The position numbers and the translations under genes are program-made. The notes below the pieces were generated by a model that saw nothing but the letters and a program-made list of their open reading frames with translations, was not told where the DNA came from and made no database searches. This document shows, one piece after another, positions 1 through 9,050 of a stretch of DNA of 35,953 nt (position 1 is its first letter; the number at the start of each line of letters is the position of its first letter). Source of the stretch: a virus; the IMG/VR virus record IMGVR_UViG_3300025594_000027, positions 1 to 35,953 of that record; one strand, given 5' to 3'.

Positions 1-1
1 C

Positions 2-274
2 ACAGGTGAGAGGGTGATCAACACAGTCTTCCCAATCTACCAGAGTAGAACTGACAACGTAGGTGAATGGGCAGCAGGTGAAGTTGTAGGTCAAGCGCCT
101 GTACTAAGCTCTATAACAAGTATGGCAGGTGGTGTTGCTGACCTCATACAACAAGATACAGATATGGGCGTTAACAAACTACTTAAGGCCACACCAATAG
201 GGCCATTCACTGCACTCCGACACAAAGTTAGGGATGCTATAACTGGTAAGAATAAGAATGACTGGGAGATATAG
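2..274 (+). CDS. C-terminal end of a virion protein (partial)
   Basis: The reading frame is open from the left edge to the TAG at 272-274. A GTG at 14 lies inside this frame, but nothing there looks like a start, so I read this as the 3' end of a larger gene. The 91 visible residues include a Gly/Ala/Val stretch (AGEVVGQAPVLSSITSMAGG) and a basic tail ending KNKNDWEI. No domain is recognisable. It is followed after 9 bases by the large polymerase-like gene on the same strand, at the end of the late block, where podoviruses usually encode internal or ejected virion proteins. That role is inference from position only. Confidence 0.55.
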   Translation, partial: TGERVINTVFPIYQSRTDNVGEWAAGEVVGQAPVLSSITSMAGGVADLIQQDTDMGVNKLLKATPIGPFTALRHKVRDAITGKNKNDWEI

Positions 275-283
275 GAGAAAAGA

Positions 284-3200
284 ATGGCTAAAGTAAACAT
301 AACAAGTTCAACAGTTTCCTCTGGGGGTGTTTCAACAAGGGGTCAAAGTCTAGATGGACTTATTGAAGGCAGTCAAATGGGTTTGTTTGACACACCCGTT
401 GAAGAGAAAGATCAAATGATGCCAGTGGGTACCCCCGCAAGCACCTTAGAAGTAACAGCAGATGCCCCTCAAGCAATTGAGGGTGCACCTGTTTCAGACC
501 CTGTGGCTGATCAACAAGCAATAGAAGCTGGTCTCTTAGGTCAACTAGATGAAGAGCAAAAGATACTATTAAATAAAGAAGAAGTGGGTAGGCAGGACAG
601 ACTGTACGGTGATATCTCTAATCGACTCTTTCAAGAAAGCGGCCCATGGGACACCACCCAAGCTACTGAAGGAGAGGAGCAGCCTGATCAAGGGTTTAGA
701 ATTAGGGGCAGAGCTGTTGTCAACGCTGTTCGTGATGGTGGTTATAAGTTTGGTATGGAAAAGCAGACAATGGAGGGCAACCGTGTCCAAGGCGACAAGG
801 GGTTCAGTGTTCTTACAGATGTGATTGCTAATGACCACAAGGCATTTGACGCAAGCATTCCTGAGTGGGGTACAGGTTATAACCCTGACTACATTGCAGT
901 AGCAACAGCTGTTGCTGAAGATACCATGTTGAATAAGATGGAAGGTGTTGACACTGTGGAGAATGCAGCGACACGTATGTTCTCTGACACTGGAGAGCAA
1001 ACACAGATGGGTGCTCTTGAGAAACCCTTTGTTAAAAGCTCTATGAACAAGGAGCTTGGGAGGAACATCAACAGGGAGTGGAAGCTACTTACGGGTGGGC
1101 CAGAGAGTGTTACAGATATCTCTGATGAACAAGCAACTGTGCTTGGTGATGCGTTCTTAGAGATGTACTACAACGTCAACAAAGGTGCTCCGGGTGCCGA
1201 GTTAATGAGACGAGTGTCACCTACAGGTAAGACAGGTGAGGTTCAGTTCCACCTGACACCTCTGGGTATCACCCAACTAGCGGCTGGTAAGAAGCTCAGG
1301 AAGAGCATCTTCTTCAGACCCCCAGTGGAACCCTACAAGACACCACCACTGCCAAAGGGACAGGGTAAGTCACCTATATCTAGGTTCTTCATAAAGGCTG
1401 TTAAGAATATAAGAGGTGATAGAACAATCAAGGAGGCTATGTTCAACCTAAGCCAGATCCCACACGCTGTTGTACCTGCAAGGCTTAAGTTGATAACAAG
1501 TATTATACTACCAACACTTGCAGCAGCTCAGACTCCGGGGCAGGAGCTTACTCCACAGCAAGTAGTGTACGCTAACATCCTAGGGTTTGGCCCAAAGAAG
1601 ATGGCTGCATTCAGAGCTAAGGAGGCGGCAGCTACAGTAGATAAGCCTTACAGTGCAGATCAAGCAATGGGTGAGCTTCGCAACAGTATTGCACAGTACT
1701 ATCAAGCTCTTGCTAAAGATAGGAAGGGTGTTAACTATTTGACATGGGCTATGCAAGGCACTGGTAGAATCTTTGTAGAGCAGACTGGATTAGATCCTAC
1801 AAGTTCTAAGCTAGTCAGGTTTGCATTGGCTAACCCTGCTTATGTTACTGTAAAGCCTAACTCTCGACAGGAAGTTAACTTAAGGCAGATGTATGCAATG
1901 CACCTAGTAAACGATGCTGATATGATGTTGCCAGTTGAACGTGATAAGGCATTGGCTTTAGCAACTCCTCAGTTGCGGAAGTGGGGTCAGAGATTACAGG
2001 AAGTTCTCGATGCTACTATGTCTAATGCACAGTCTGATTCAATACATCAAGCTGTTCAGGATAAGACGGGCCTTAGAGACCCAGCGTTCCCACAGTTCAA
2101 CGAGCTTGCCCTTGATCCTGATAGGGATGCAGAGCTTCTTAGTGCTATAGATAAGGCAGGTGATGATGGTTTGCTGTACATGGATGGTCTCATGGACTTC
2201 GCTAAGTACTACCAACAGACTTTGGTAGGTAAGAAGCCTCACGTAACACAGTTCAATGCTTACATTGATGGTAAGACTAACGGACTAGCAGCTATGGGTA
2301 TGATGCTTGGTGATTTTGCATTGGCATTCCTCACAGGTGTTCTAAGAGTTGGTAACAAGAACCTGTTAGATGTTGGGGACATACGTGACAAGCTTAGGGA
2401 GACTTTGCTAGGTAATATAAACACTGTAGGCTTAGACTATGATGTGTATTCGGAGGCACCAGCATCCCTTACAGCAGTGGCAAGTAGGTTATTCTCTGAG
2501 AAGGATCTTAACAAGTATACTACAATGACTTTTGGTTATGGTCGTGCACTGCAAAGTATCAAGGGTACTATTAATGAGTTTGCAGGGATGATATATCAAG
2601 AGGCGCTAGATGCAGAAGCAATTGAAGATGCAACTAAGAGGGCTGCTGCACTTAAGGAGAGGAACCTTGTTGGTTTTAAGGATGCGTATGAAGCTTTGAT
2701 GAGGCAGGAATCTGATCCTAGTAAGATAGGTACTGTGTTACTAGAGCCTTATGTTTCTGGTTTGAAACAGGTAGTGTCTGAGGATTCTATTCGTGCCAGA
2801 GCTGCTATGAAAGCAGTGGCGTACTTAAGTGCACTGTCGGACTTACCATTAACAATAGTAGGCCCAGCTGGAATGGACTTAGAGATGGGTGGCTTTGTCA
2901 CAAGACCTAATGAACCTATACCTTACTCGATGACCAACAAGGAGGGTGTGCGTAGGCAAGTTAAGGCACAATCTTACAGTCCAGAACGTAGGACTGCTGC
3001 CTCTACTCAAGTAGTGGAGGGGCCATCTGGCCCTGAGAACAGGACAGGTATGCAAGCAGCTAACACATCTGTAGTGACACCACCACAGTCAACAGACGCT
3101 GCTGTTGTTGCTATCACTTACACTGGCTTCTCCATGGCTAGTCTAAATAATTCTAGCAATGGTAACCCATACGCCTTTCCAATCTACGATGCGTTTAAGA

Positions 3201-3754
3201 TGGATGCTAATGGTTTCGATGTTATTGTTAGGGAAACTAATAGGAACTGGATGAAAGCTACTATGGATTGGGATGTGTTCGGGGAGTATGAAGGTGCAAG
3301 ACAGAGAGCAGAGGTTGCCCTTAAGGATAAGCTTTCTAAGATGGCACCGAATGCACAGGTGTCTCTTGAAGTTAATGAAGAGTTCCAGATGATGGGATAC
3401 TTGACGGAAACTAAGAGAACTCAGGAGGCCTTTGACTTCCCACAGAACCTTGCTTACATGTTAGCAGAAGCTACAGACCCCGGCAGCGGTAGTAAGATTG
3501 AAGACATCAACCAGAAAGCCGCAGAGATGGCTATGGTTATAAAGAAGAAGATGGCTACTGATGTTGGCTTTACATTCGGATCAAAGACAGCAACACCTAA
3601 ACAGGTTCAGCACTTTAACAAGCTGTTGGAACAGTACTTAGATACAAGGCAGTTGCTTGGCAAGATCAAGAGAGATGCTAAGAAGGGTCAAGATAGGATA
3701 CGAAGTTTTATAAAGAAGTACAAGGGTGAGGTGTACCAATACTTCGCTCACTAA
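284..3754 (+). CDS. Second single-subunit (T7/N4-superfamily) RNA polymerase, candidate virion RNA polymerase
   Basis: The protein has 1156 residues; the start ATG at 284 follows GGAGAAAAGA. Residues 1-130 are low-complexity and acidic. The central and C-terminal parts carry the motifs of single-subunit RNA polymerases in the right order: QGTGR (491-495) where T7 has DWRGR; motif A IDGKTNG with D662; motif B K744-YTTMTFG-Y752-G753, very close to T7 KRSVMTLAYG; motif C IYDAF with D969, where T7 has HDS. The two metal-binding aspartates, the motif B lysine and the YG pair are therefore kept. It is longer than T7 RNAP (883 aa), close to the size of the N4 mini-virion polymerase domain, and clearly distinct from the other polymerase at 4790-6874. 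It is the last gene of the plus-strand late block, next to a virion gene, so packaging in the particle is a reasonable inference. Polymerase assignment is firm from motifs; promoter type and packaging are not shown by sequence. Confidence 0.82.
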   Translation: MAKVNITSSTVSSGGVSTRGQSLDGLIEGSQMGLFDTPVEEKDQMMPVGTPASTLEVTADAPQAIEGAPVSDPVADQQAIEAGLLGQLDEEQKILLNKEEVGRQDRLYGDISNRLFQESGPWDTTQATEGEEQPDQGFRIRGRAVVNAVRDGGYKFGMEKQTMEGNRVQGDKGFSVLTDVIANDHKAFDASIPEWGTGYNPDYIAVATAVAEDTMLNKMEGVDTVENAATRMFSDTGEQTQMGALEKPFVKSSMNKELGRNINREWKLLTGGPESVTDISDEQATVLGDAFLEMYYNVNKGAPGAELMRRVSPTGKTGEVQFHLTPLGITQLAAGKKLRKSIFFRPPVEPYKTPPLPKGQGKSPISRFFIKAVKNIRGDRTIKEAMFNLSQIPHAVVPARLKLITSIILPTLAAAQTPGQELTPQQVVYANILGFGPKKMAAFRAKEAAATVDKPYSADQAMGELRNSIAQYYQALAKDRKGVNYLTWAMQGTGRIFVEQTGLDPTSSKLVRFALANPAYVTVKPNSRQEVNLRQMYAMHLVNDADMMLPVERDKALALATPQLRKWGQRLQEVLDATMSNAQSDSIHQAVQDKTGLRDPAFPQFNELALDPDRDAELLSAIDKAGDDGLLYMDGLMDFAKYYQQTLVGKKPHVTQFNAYIDGKTNGLAAMGMMLGDFALAFLTGVLRVGNKNLLDVGDIRDKLRETLLGNINTVGLDYDVYSEAPASLTAVASRLFSEKDLNKYTTMTFGYGRALQSIKGTINEFAGMIYQEALDAEAIEDATKRAAALKERNLVGFKDAYEALMRQESDPSKIGTVLLEPYVSGLKQVVSEDSIRARAAMKAVAYLSALSDLPLTIVGPAGMDLEMGGFVTRPNEPIPYSMTNKEGVRRQVKAQSYSPERRTAASTQVVEGPSGPENRTGMQAANTSVVTPPQSTDAAVVAITYTGFSMASLNNSSNGNPYAFPIYDAFKMDANGFDVIVRETNRNWMKATMDWDVFGEYEGARQRAEVALKDKLSKMAPNAQVSLEVNEEFQMMGYLTETKRTQEAFDFPQNLAYMLAEATDPGSGSKIEDINQKAAEMAMVIKKKMATDVGFTFGSKTATPKQVQHFNKLLEQYLDTRQLLGKIKRDAKKGQDRIRSFIKKYKGEVYQYFAH

Positions 3755-3803
3755 TGATATCAAACCACACTAATACGGGGTTTATATATCACATCTGATA
3801 CAT

Positions 3804-3850
3804 AAAAATAGGGGAACCCAAGGCGCAATGCCCTAGGTTCCCCTTATTTT
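3804..3850. terminator. Bidirectional intrinsic terminator between convergent blocks
   Basis: An 8-bp stem GGGGAACC (3811-3818) / GGTTCCCC (3836-3843) is extended by an inner GGC/GCC helix around a GCAAT loop. It is followed by TTATTTTATTT on the plus strand and preceded by ATAAAAATA, which gives a U-tract for minus-strand RNA. It lies between the stop of the 1156-aa polymerase gene and the stop of thyX, so it can end both late (rightward) and early/middle (leftward) transcription. Confidence 0.9.
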
Positions 3851-4502
3851 ATTTCTCTAAAGCCTTAACAACATCAGGGAAGTGACCCCCTATGATACTC
3901 CAACACTGCTTAGCTACATCCATGTGCTCCTTCTGAGTACCGTTAGCCATACGTAGTTCACAGTAGTGTATCCAAGATCTCAATGACCCTGCCATATACA
4001 TGGTGGTCTGGGTATTACCTTCCGGTAGTACTGCCCTCGCCTGTTCCTTGGCAATCCCCCTATCCAATGCCCACTTATAAGCCTCCTTAGCCTTAAGGAT
4101 AACCTCAGCTTGCATCATGTTCCAAGACTCAGACAACATCTTGTCATCTGATTCAATTGAGTTCTGCCTGTTGACTGTATCCTGTAGTCTACCATCACGC
4201 TTTTCAAAGGTCTCACTCACAGCATACCGCTGGCTGAACTCTTGGAATGCAAAGGATCTATGTCGTAGTATCTGCCTACCAATATCTCTAGTGGTGTTGA
4301 TCTCCATTGTTATATGTACCATCTCAAAGGGAGACCAGTGGTTCTCTCTGACTAAGTACTGGATTAACTTAGGTGCGGTACTCAAGTTGTTCTGATTAGC
4401 TGGGTTACTCACACGGGCTGTGTATGCAACAAGGTCGCTTGCAGTGTTACAGTCTGTGGTAGCTGATGGTGTAGACAATGCTATTAACTTAACAGTACTC
4501 AT
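3849..4502 (-). CDS. thyX: Flavin-dependent thymidylate synthase ThyX
   Basis: Makes dTMP from dUMP using methylene-tetrahydrofolate and FAD, in the cytoplasm. The 217-residue protein has the normal ThyX length. It carries the signature RHRSFAFQEFSQRY at residues 80-93 (family pattern RHRxxSxxExSxRY; Ala-Phe replaces the first Ser region here). An N-terminal TARVSNP and a C-terminal RMANGTQKEH segment are also typical. It is the last gene of the leftward block, 10 bases after a small unknown gene, with AAGGGAA ahead of the ATG. With the class II RNR and MazG-like gene it supplies nucleotides for phage DNA synthesis. Confidence 0.95.
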   Translation of the reverse strand: MSTVKLIALSTPSATTDCNTASDLVAYTARVSNPANQNNLSTAPKLIQYLVRENHWSPFEMVHITMEINTTRDIGRQILRHRSFAFQEFSQRYAVSETFEKRDGRLQDTVNRQNSIESDDKMLSESWNMMQAEVILKAKEAYKWALDRGIAKEQARAVLPEGNTQTTMYMAGSLRSWIHYCELRMANGTQKEHMDVAKQCWSIIGGHFPDVVKALEK

Positions 4503-4512
4503 AGTGTTTCCC

Positions 4513-4779
4513 TTAGTGGACTTTACGCTTTAGTAGTTGTTTGATACTTGCCTTGGCTGTACTGTGGTACTCATTAGCTTTACTCAAGGCTTCCTTCTCT
4601 GGCATACCCTCTGACCTAAAGAACTCTAGGTTCTCCTGACGAACTGAGTCAAGCATTGCATCGTTAATACCGGGGGTGTAGGCCAGATCAGGGTTTAGTT
4701 TGAACTGCTCAATGTATTCCATGTCATCAATGTCTGCACCTTGTAATGCCAGTACGTTAAAGTTTGTATTCTTACTCAT
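4513..4779 (-). CDS. Hypothetical protein, 88 aa
   Basis: I chose the ATG at 4779 (MSKNTNF) because AAGGAG lies 6 bases upstream; a longer frame reaching 4797 would overlap the polymerase gene and lacks a good site. The protein is soluble and mixed-charge, with an acidic middle (GADIDDMEYIEQF) and a basic helix at the end (KASIKQLLKRKVH). No family is recognised. It sits between the T7-type RNA polymerase and thyX in the same leftward operon and is probably translated from their common message. Confidence 0.75.
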   Translation of the reverse strand: MSKNTNFNVLALQGADIDDMEYIEQFKLNPDLAYTPGINDAMLDSVRQENLEFFRSEGMPEKEALSKANEYHSTAKASIKQLLKRKVH

Positions 4780-4789
4780 GTAATTCTCC

Positions 4790-6874
4790 TTATGCAAAGA
4801 AGTAATCTGACTTCTCTACATCTTCTATGTTCAAGCTACCTAGCTCTGGCTGGTTAGCCGTGGCTTCTATTCTAGCTTGAATGTTATTGAAATAGTTATC
4901 CTCATTGTACATACCTATGAAGACACTCTTGGTTATTGTAAGTAGTTCTTCTACATCTGATGCGTGAGTGCTGAAGCTATCATGGACAGCTCCGAAGTCA
5001 CCATCGAACTGGTGTATAACTAAGCTCATGTGAGCTGCATCTTGTGAGTGAATGAAGTTGGGAGAGATCCCACACATGAAACCTCTACGGTCAGACACAC
5101 CAGTGTCTACCTTAGCTACGTGATTGATTTGCCCAATCCCACTGATGGTACCTCTTTGTTTCTCTGAGCGTTGATGATTGCAGGTGTAGATTACAGGGAA
5201 CCCTGAAGGGGATGTCCATGTGATGTAGCCATAGCCTTGTTCCAATCTATCATTAGCAAGTTGCTGTAAGAACTTCATAGTCTGAAGGGGGCCGGGGCAT
5301 ACCAGTTGGATAGCCTTAACTAGATCCCTTGCAAGACCCTTACAAACCTCCTCTGTTATCCCATACCTATCACAGTAATTATACTTACTACAGTCTTGGA
5401 ACATGTTCTCAGCGATCTTCTGTGCACCAGCGGAGTAAGCCCTTGTCATACTGCCTCTCTTACTGATGCCTTTCCTGATCTTCTTCATAGGCATACTCTC
5501 TAGTATGTTCCTACGAGTCTCATCTTTTGTTATAGATATCAACATCTTAGCTGTCTGTACATAGAAATCATTCTGTATCTCTACTGGTACTAGGCCAACA
5601 AGACCTGCTGTCTGCACATCCTTAGAGATAGCACCTAGGTGTTGCCATCCATTGTTGCTACCATCCACTGGTACAGGCAGATTAGAATAATAATGACCAT
5701 TGCTTTCCTTATACTTTAGTAGTTCTATACACACTGCTAGAAACGCTACTGGTTTCTCACAGTCATTCAAAGTTTTCTTCATTGCTGTCATGTACACCTT
5801 GGCATAGTTGTTCTCAACCCACAACTCCCTATCTCTCAATGTCATCTTGTCTACTGAGATGTCATCTAATCCCTCAGAATCTAGGTGATCCTTGTAGTTA
5901 GAAGTGCACCATGAGGGTATAGATCCCTTAGGATAGCTCTCGTTGTACGAGGAGGCACAATGTATCTTCAGCCAACGTAACCCACTGGGTGTAACCAACT
6001 GTGCCTTAGAGAAGCTTAGGAGGCTTCTGGCGAGGTCTGACCCTTGGAAGTTCATGTAGCTTTCCGCGTAGTAGACTCGTCCACGGTAGTCAATGTCCAG
6101 TGCATAGTAGAACTGATCAACCTCTGACAGTGCTGTTGCTTTAGCTATTGTGTACGCATAGTCAATCTTCTTCGACATGTTCTCAGGGGACTTATCATTC
6201 TCCTTGTAGAACAAGTAAGGGTTTTCACTAACAACCTTTAAGATATCCTTATTAATTACCCAAGGCACTTGTTGTAGTTTGTTAACTGCCTTAAGCGCCT
6301 CAGTCCCCAGTAGTTCTTTGAAGGGGCCATCGAGTACCTCATCCCACCTTTTAACAATACCCTTAACAAACTTATGGCTATCCCTCTTGAACTGTATGAT
6401 CTGCTCAGCCCTGTTAATATCTCTAGGGCGTTCACTCCACACACCATGCAAGGTCATCTTAGCTACAGCTGCTGGTAGTTCTGTTGGGAAGGTGTCGAGT
6501 AGTATTACCTCGGCAGGTTTAATTGATTTGAACACTGGCTTAATTACATCTACGTAACCCAGTCGGTAGTAAGCCTCAATGAATAGATCACCAAGGCGCA
6601 CTTGATCTTTCCAATCATGCCTCCTTGAGTTAGTCAGGGAGGTCAGGATTCGTTTACCTATAGCAATACTTGTTACTGTTAGTTTACATTGCACAACATT
6701 AGAAACACTTTTAACTTGGGTAGTGATTGCTGTGTGTGCTACAAGTATAAACTCTTGGAGCCTCTTATGAGACTCCGGGTATTTATTCAACAGCTTGACT
6801 CCATGAGAAGCCCTGCTCTGGTTTCCAGTAAGTTTTAATCTTAGGTATAACTCTATATTATCTAACCAATCCAT
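4790..6874 (-). CDS. T7-type DNA-dependent RNA polymerase
   Basis: This single-subunit phage RNA polymerase has 694 residues, short against T7 (883), mainly at the N-terminal side. Motifs: DYRGR at D262 (T7 DWRGR); motif A PVDGSNNGWQHLG with D404; motif B K472-RGSMTRA-Y480-S481; motif C AVHDSF with D632; and a C-terminal SDYFFA that resembles the T7 end SDFAFA, the foot that contacts the active site. The usual Gly after the motif B Tyr is Ser here. It follows the primase-helicase gene with 15 bases between them and has only a weak AGGT ribosome site, so it may be translated in part by coupling. Expected job: transcription of phage middle and/or late genes from phage-specific promoters, which are not identified with certainty in this window. 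Confidence 0.95.
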   Translation of the reverse strand: MDWLDNIELYLRLKLTGNQSRASHGVKLLNKYPESHKRLQEFILVAHTAITTQVKSVSNVVQCKLTVTSIAIGKRILTSLTNSRRHDWKDQVRLGDLFIEAYYRLGYVDVIKPVFKSIKPAEVILLDTFPTELPAAVAKMTLHGVWSERPRDINRAEQIIQFKRDSHKFVKGIVKRWDEVLDGPFKELLGTEALKAVNKLQQVPWVINKDILKVVSENPYLFYKENDKSPENMSKKIDYAYTIAKATALSEVDQFYYALDIDYRGRVYYAESYMNFQGSDLARSLLSFSKAQLVTPSGLRWLKIHCASSYNESYPKGSIPSWCTSNYKDHLDSEGLDDISVDKMTLRDRELWVENNYAKVYMTAMKKTLNDCEKPVAFLAVCIELLKYKESNGHYYSNLPVPVDGSNNGWQHLGAISKDVQTAGLVGLVPVEIQNDFYVQTAKMLISITKDETRRNILESMPMKKIRKGISKRGSMTRAYSAGAQKIAENMFQDCSKYNYCDRYGITEEVCKGLARDLVKAIQLVCPGPLQTMKFLQQLANDRLEQGYGYITWTSPSGFPVIYTCNHQRSEKQRGTISGIGQINHVAKVDTGVSDRRGFMCGISPNFIHSQDAAHMSLVIHQFDGDFGAVHDSFSTHASDVEELLTITKSVFIGMYNEDNYFNNIQARIEATANQPELGSLNIEDVEKSDYFFA

Positions 6875-6889
6875 TACAATACCTATAGT

Positions 6890-8539
6890 TTACATGATGT
6901 CGAACCCCGCTACTCCTGCTGATAAGCGAGTTGTCTTGGGGTCGTAGACTGCGGTACCTGCATCACCAGTGTTACCTGTGAAGCGTGACTTAAGTACCCT
7001 GAGTTTAATTGTGTTACGTTCGTAGTCCTCTTCAGCCACTAGGTTTCTAGCGAATGCAATGATGTCAAAGCTAATCTGCTTGATACTACCAGAGCCTTTG
7101 ATGTCATCAATTGATGGTAGCAATCCCTCCTCGAAGGACTTACCCTGAGACTTACGGAGGTGGCTGATCAAACCTAACCACACGTTGTGTTGTTTAACTA
7201 GCTTGAGTAAGTCAGACATCAACTTGTCAATAGCCTCATTGCCAGACAGACCATCAGTCCCTTCTGACACAGCAATGGTGATGTGGTCTAGCACAAGGTA
7301 CTTACAACCCATCAATGCCATGTACTCAATCTTATCTACAAGAGAGGCATCCGATACAGAGCCTTGGTGATCTAGTAGTACAAGACGTTCATCTTTGAAC
7401 ACTGCATCAAACCCTTGTCTCATCTCCCCCTCTGTCAATGGGGTTGTACCAGTTAGTGGTCGCTCCAATGACATACCAATGAACTTCTCAGCAGTCTCTC
7501 CAACAGATTCCTCTAAAGAGATCAAGCCAATCTTATCATCAGTGTTCTTAAGTAAGTCTAATACAATCTCTTTGATCACAGTAGACTTACCTGAGCCAGT
7601 ACCGCTGGTGAACAATGTGATCTCACCGTGACGCATACCATCAAGCTTCTCTGTCAAACCAGACAGGCACTCAGGGTACGGTACACTGACTACACTCTTG
7701 CGCTCCATGAACCTTTCCCAAACCTTCTCACCTGCTAGGATACCAGCTGGAGACCAAGGTTGTGCACCCCACATAGCCTCTAGGATAGCACCAGATCCAT
7801 GTTCTCTCAGCTCATCACATGGGTCTTTCTCTCGTAGCTTAGCGATACGAACCTTACCCATGCCAATCATACGGGCAGCTTGAGCAGCAGCTTCTTGACC
7901 GGGATCATCCATATCAAACATCAACACTACAGTTTGGAACTGACGCACCCACTCACGGTTCTTAAGGATAGATTGGATTGACTGAACACCATTGGGCAAT
8001 GAGACTACACTGTAGAACTTCTTATACTTATCAAAGTTAGCTTGGGCTACAGCCATTGCATCCAGCTCACCCTCCGTAATAACTAGGGTCTTACCTGAAC
8101 CTGCCATTGATTGTCCAAACAACTCAACATCTTTGAAGTCACCCATAGTACTGAAGGCTTTGGGTAACTTACGTACCTTGTAGGCCACTGTCATACCCTT
8201 CTTAGTGAACGGGTAGTAGTGGGCTTCAGGTCTACCATCAGTGTCTACTGCCATCTTTACATTGAAGTGATCAACTACTTCTTTACTGATACCCCTCGAT
8301 GATAGTGGATATGATCGGTATGTTGCTACGTCTTCGATTGTTTCTTGTTGGTAAGTCATCTCTTGGATGTCCTCAATATAATTAGTTTCTGTACTCTTAA
8401 AGTTAGTACAACAGCTGAAGCAGTATGCAGAGCCATCAGCTCGTACAGACTTAGCATCAGATGAACCACACTTGTCACAAGGTAAGTGCTTAGCGGTTAG
8501 GTCAGACGATTCGTATTGTCTAGTCATTTCTATTTCCAT
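6890..8539 (-). CDS. T7 gp4-like primase-helicase
   Basis: Unwinds DNA at the fork and makes primers. The 549-residue protein (T7 gp4 has 566) has an N-terminal zinc finger C21-x2-C24...C40-x2-C43, a TOPRIM primase core with VITEGELDAMAV (E156) and the acidic MFDMDDPGQ, and a C-terminal DnaB/RecA-type helicase with Walker A GTGSGKST (K318) and a Walker B-like region YLVLDHITI. The start at 8539 overlaps the end of a 45-aa gene; an internal ATG at 8527 (MTRQYESS) is an alternative. It works with the T7-like DNA polymerase and the SSB encoded upstream in the same block. Confidence 0.95.
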   Translation of the reverse strand: MEIEMTRQYESSDLTAKHLPCDKCGSSDAKSVRADGSAYCFSCCTNFKSTETNYIEDIQEMTYQQETIEDVATYRSYPLSSRGISKEVVDHFNVKMAVDTDGRPEAHYYPFTKKGMTVAYKVRKLPKAFSTMGDFKDVELFGQSMAGSGKTLVITEGELDAMAVAQANFDKYKKFYSVVSLPNGVQSIQSILKNREWVRQFQTVVLMFDMDDPGQEAAAQAARMIGMGKVRIAKLREKDPCDELREHGSGAILEAMWGAQPWSPAGILAGEKVWERFMERKSVVSVPYPECLSGLTEKLDGMRHGEITLFTSGTGSGKSTVIKEIVLDLLKNTDDKIGLISLEESVGETAEKFIGMSLERPLTGTTPLTEGEMRQGFDAVFKDERLVLLDHQGSVSDASLVDKIEYMALMGCKYLVLDHITIAVSEGTDGLSGNEAIDKLMSDLLKLVKQHNVWLGLISHLRKSQGKSFEEGLLPSIDDIKGSGSIKQISFDIIAFARNLVAEEDYERNTIKLRVLKSRFTGNTGDAGTAVYDPKTTRLSAGVAGFDIM

Positions 8540-8667
8540 TTCTTCTCATAGAGTTCTTCTTTAGATACCCGTTTCTTCCTACGCTTATCACTCTTAGCAA
8601 TCCTTAGAGCTTTAGCATCTGACTTAACAGGTGTAGGTTCTTCAACAATATCTTTACTATCCTTCAT
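8530..8667 (-). CDS. Small basic protein, 45 aa
   Basis: The short frame MKDSKDIVEE...EKKWK ends in TAG inside the first codons of the primase-helicase gene (10-base overlap), typical of translational coupling. AGGAT precedes the ATG at 8667. The C-terminal half is strongly basic (KSDKRRKKRVSKEE), which suggests nucleic-acid binding. No family recognised. It is the first gene after hairpin element copy 1, only 16 bases downstream of the hairpin. Confidence 0.6.
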   Translation of the reverse strand: MKDSKDIVEEPTPVKSDAKALRIAKSDKRRKKRVSKEELYEKKWK

Positions 8668-8677
8668 AACATTATCC

Positions 8678-8706
8678 TATAAAGAGACACACGAAGTGTG
8701 GCTCAA
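8678..8706 (-). promoter_or_regulatory. Hairpin element copy 1 (candidate promoter)
   Basis: On the plus strand GAG-a-CACAC [GAA] GTGTG-g-CTC folds at 8684-8704 with a 3-nt loop. The 29 bases 8678-8706 are identical to copy 2 at 16954-16982. It lies just after the stop of the MazG-like gene and 16 bases before the 45-aa/primase-helicase/RNAP genes, all read leftward. See the findings for the N4-like promoter hypothesis; a processing or termination signal is the alternative. Confidence 0.6.
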
Positions 8707-8709
8707 TCC

Positions 8710-9027
8710 TTAGTCTTTAACGAACACACCGTTAACCATTTTACCAGTACGCTTAGCGATCACTTCATACGCTGAGCCTAAGCAAGTCTTAAGGTCTACA
8801 CCCCAGATGTGTGCTTGCATTATAAGTGTCACTACAATATCACCGATAGCATCCACCACCTCATCATGGTCAGTGTCCTCGATAGCTGAGCATAACTCAG
8901 AGACTTCTTCTAGTGTCTTACTGAACTGCTTGGAAGCCTGACCGTTAGGTAGGATACCCTTCTCGTGTCCCCAGAAGATCACCTTGTTCTCTAGTTCATC
9001 AAGTGTATAGTTAACTACTGTTGTCAT
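8710..9027 (-). CDS. MazG-like nucleotide pyrophosphohydrolase
   Basis: 105 residues, all-alpha. It has the MazG-type metal-binding pattern EEVSEL followed about 14 residues later by DEVVDAIGDIVV (ExxE...ExxD type). Proteins of this family split NTPs or dNTPs to the monophosphate plus pyrophosphate; phage versions may adjust nucleotide pools or (p)ppGpp, which cannot be decided here. The start ATG at 9027 is preceded by AAGGAAAGG. It stands between the RNR side and the replication genes of the leftward block. Confidence 0.8.
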   Translation of the reverse strand: MTTVVNYTLDELENKVIFWGHEKGILPNGQASKQFSKTLEEVSELCSAIEDTDHDEVVDAIGDIVVTLIMQAHIWGVDLKTCLGSAYEVIAKRTGKMVNGVFVKD

Positions 9028-9050
9028 AATCCTTTCCTTAAATGTTGTAA

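Noticed and set aside
569-1000. 143-aa antisense frame inside the large polymerase gene
   Set aside because: Shadow of the coding frame, no start signal, opposite to all genes in this part.
8678-8706. Hairpin elements as ordinary intrinsic terminators
   Set aside because: The RNA has TCTCTTT after the stem, so weak termination is possible, but copies 2 and 4 do not follow a gene end and all copies precede genes; kept only as an alternative.
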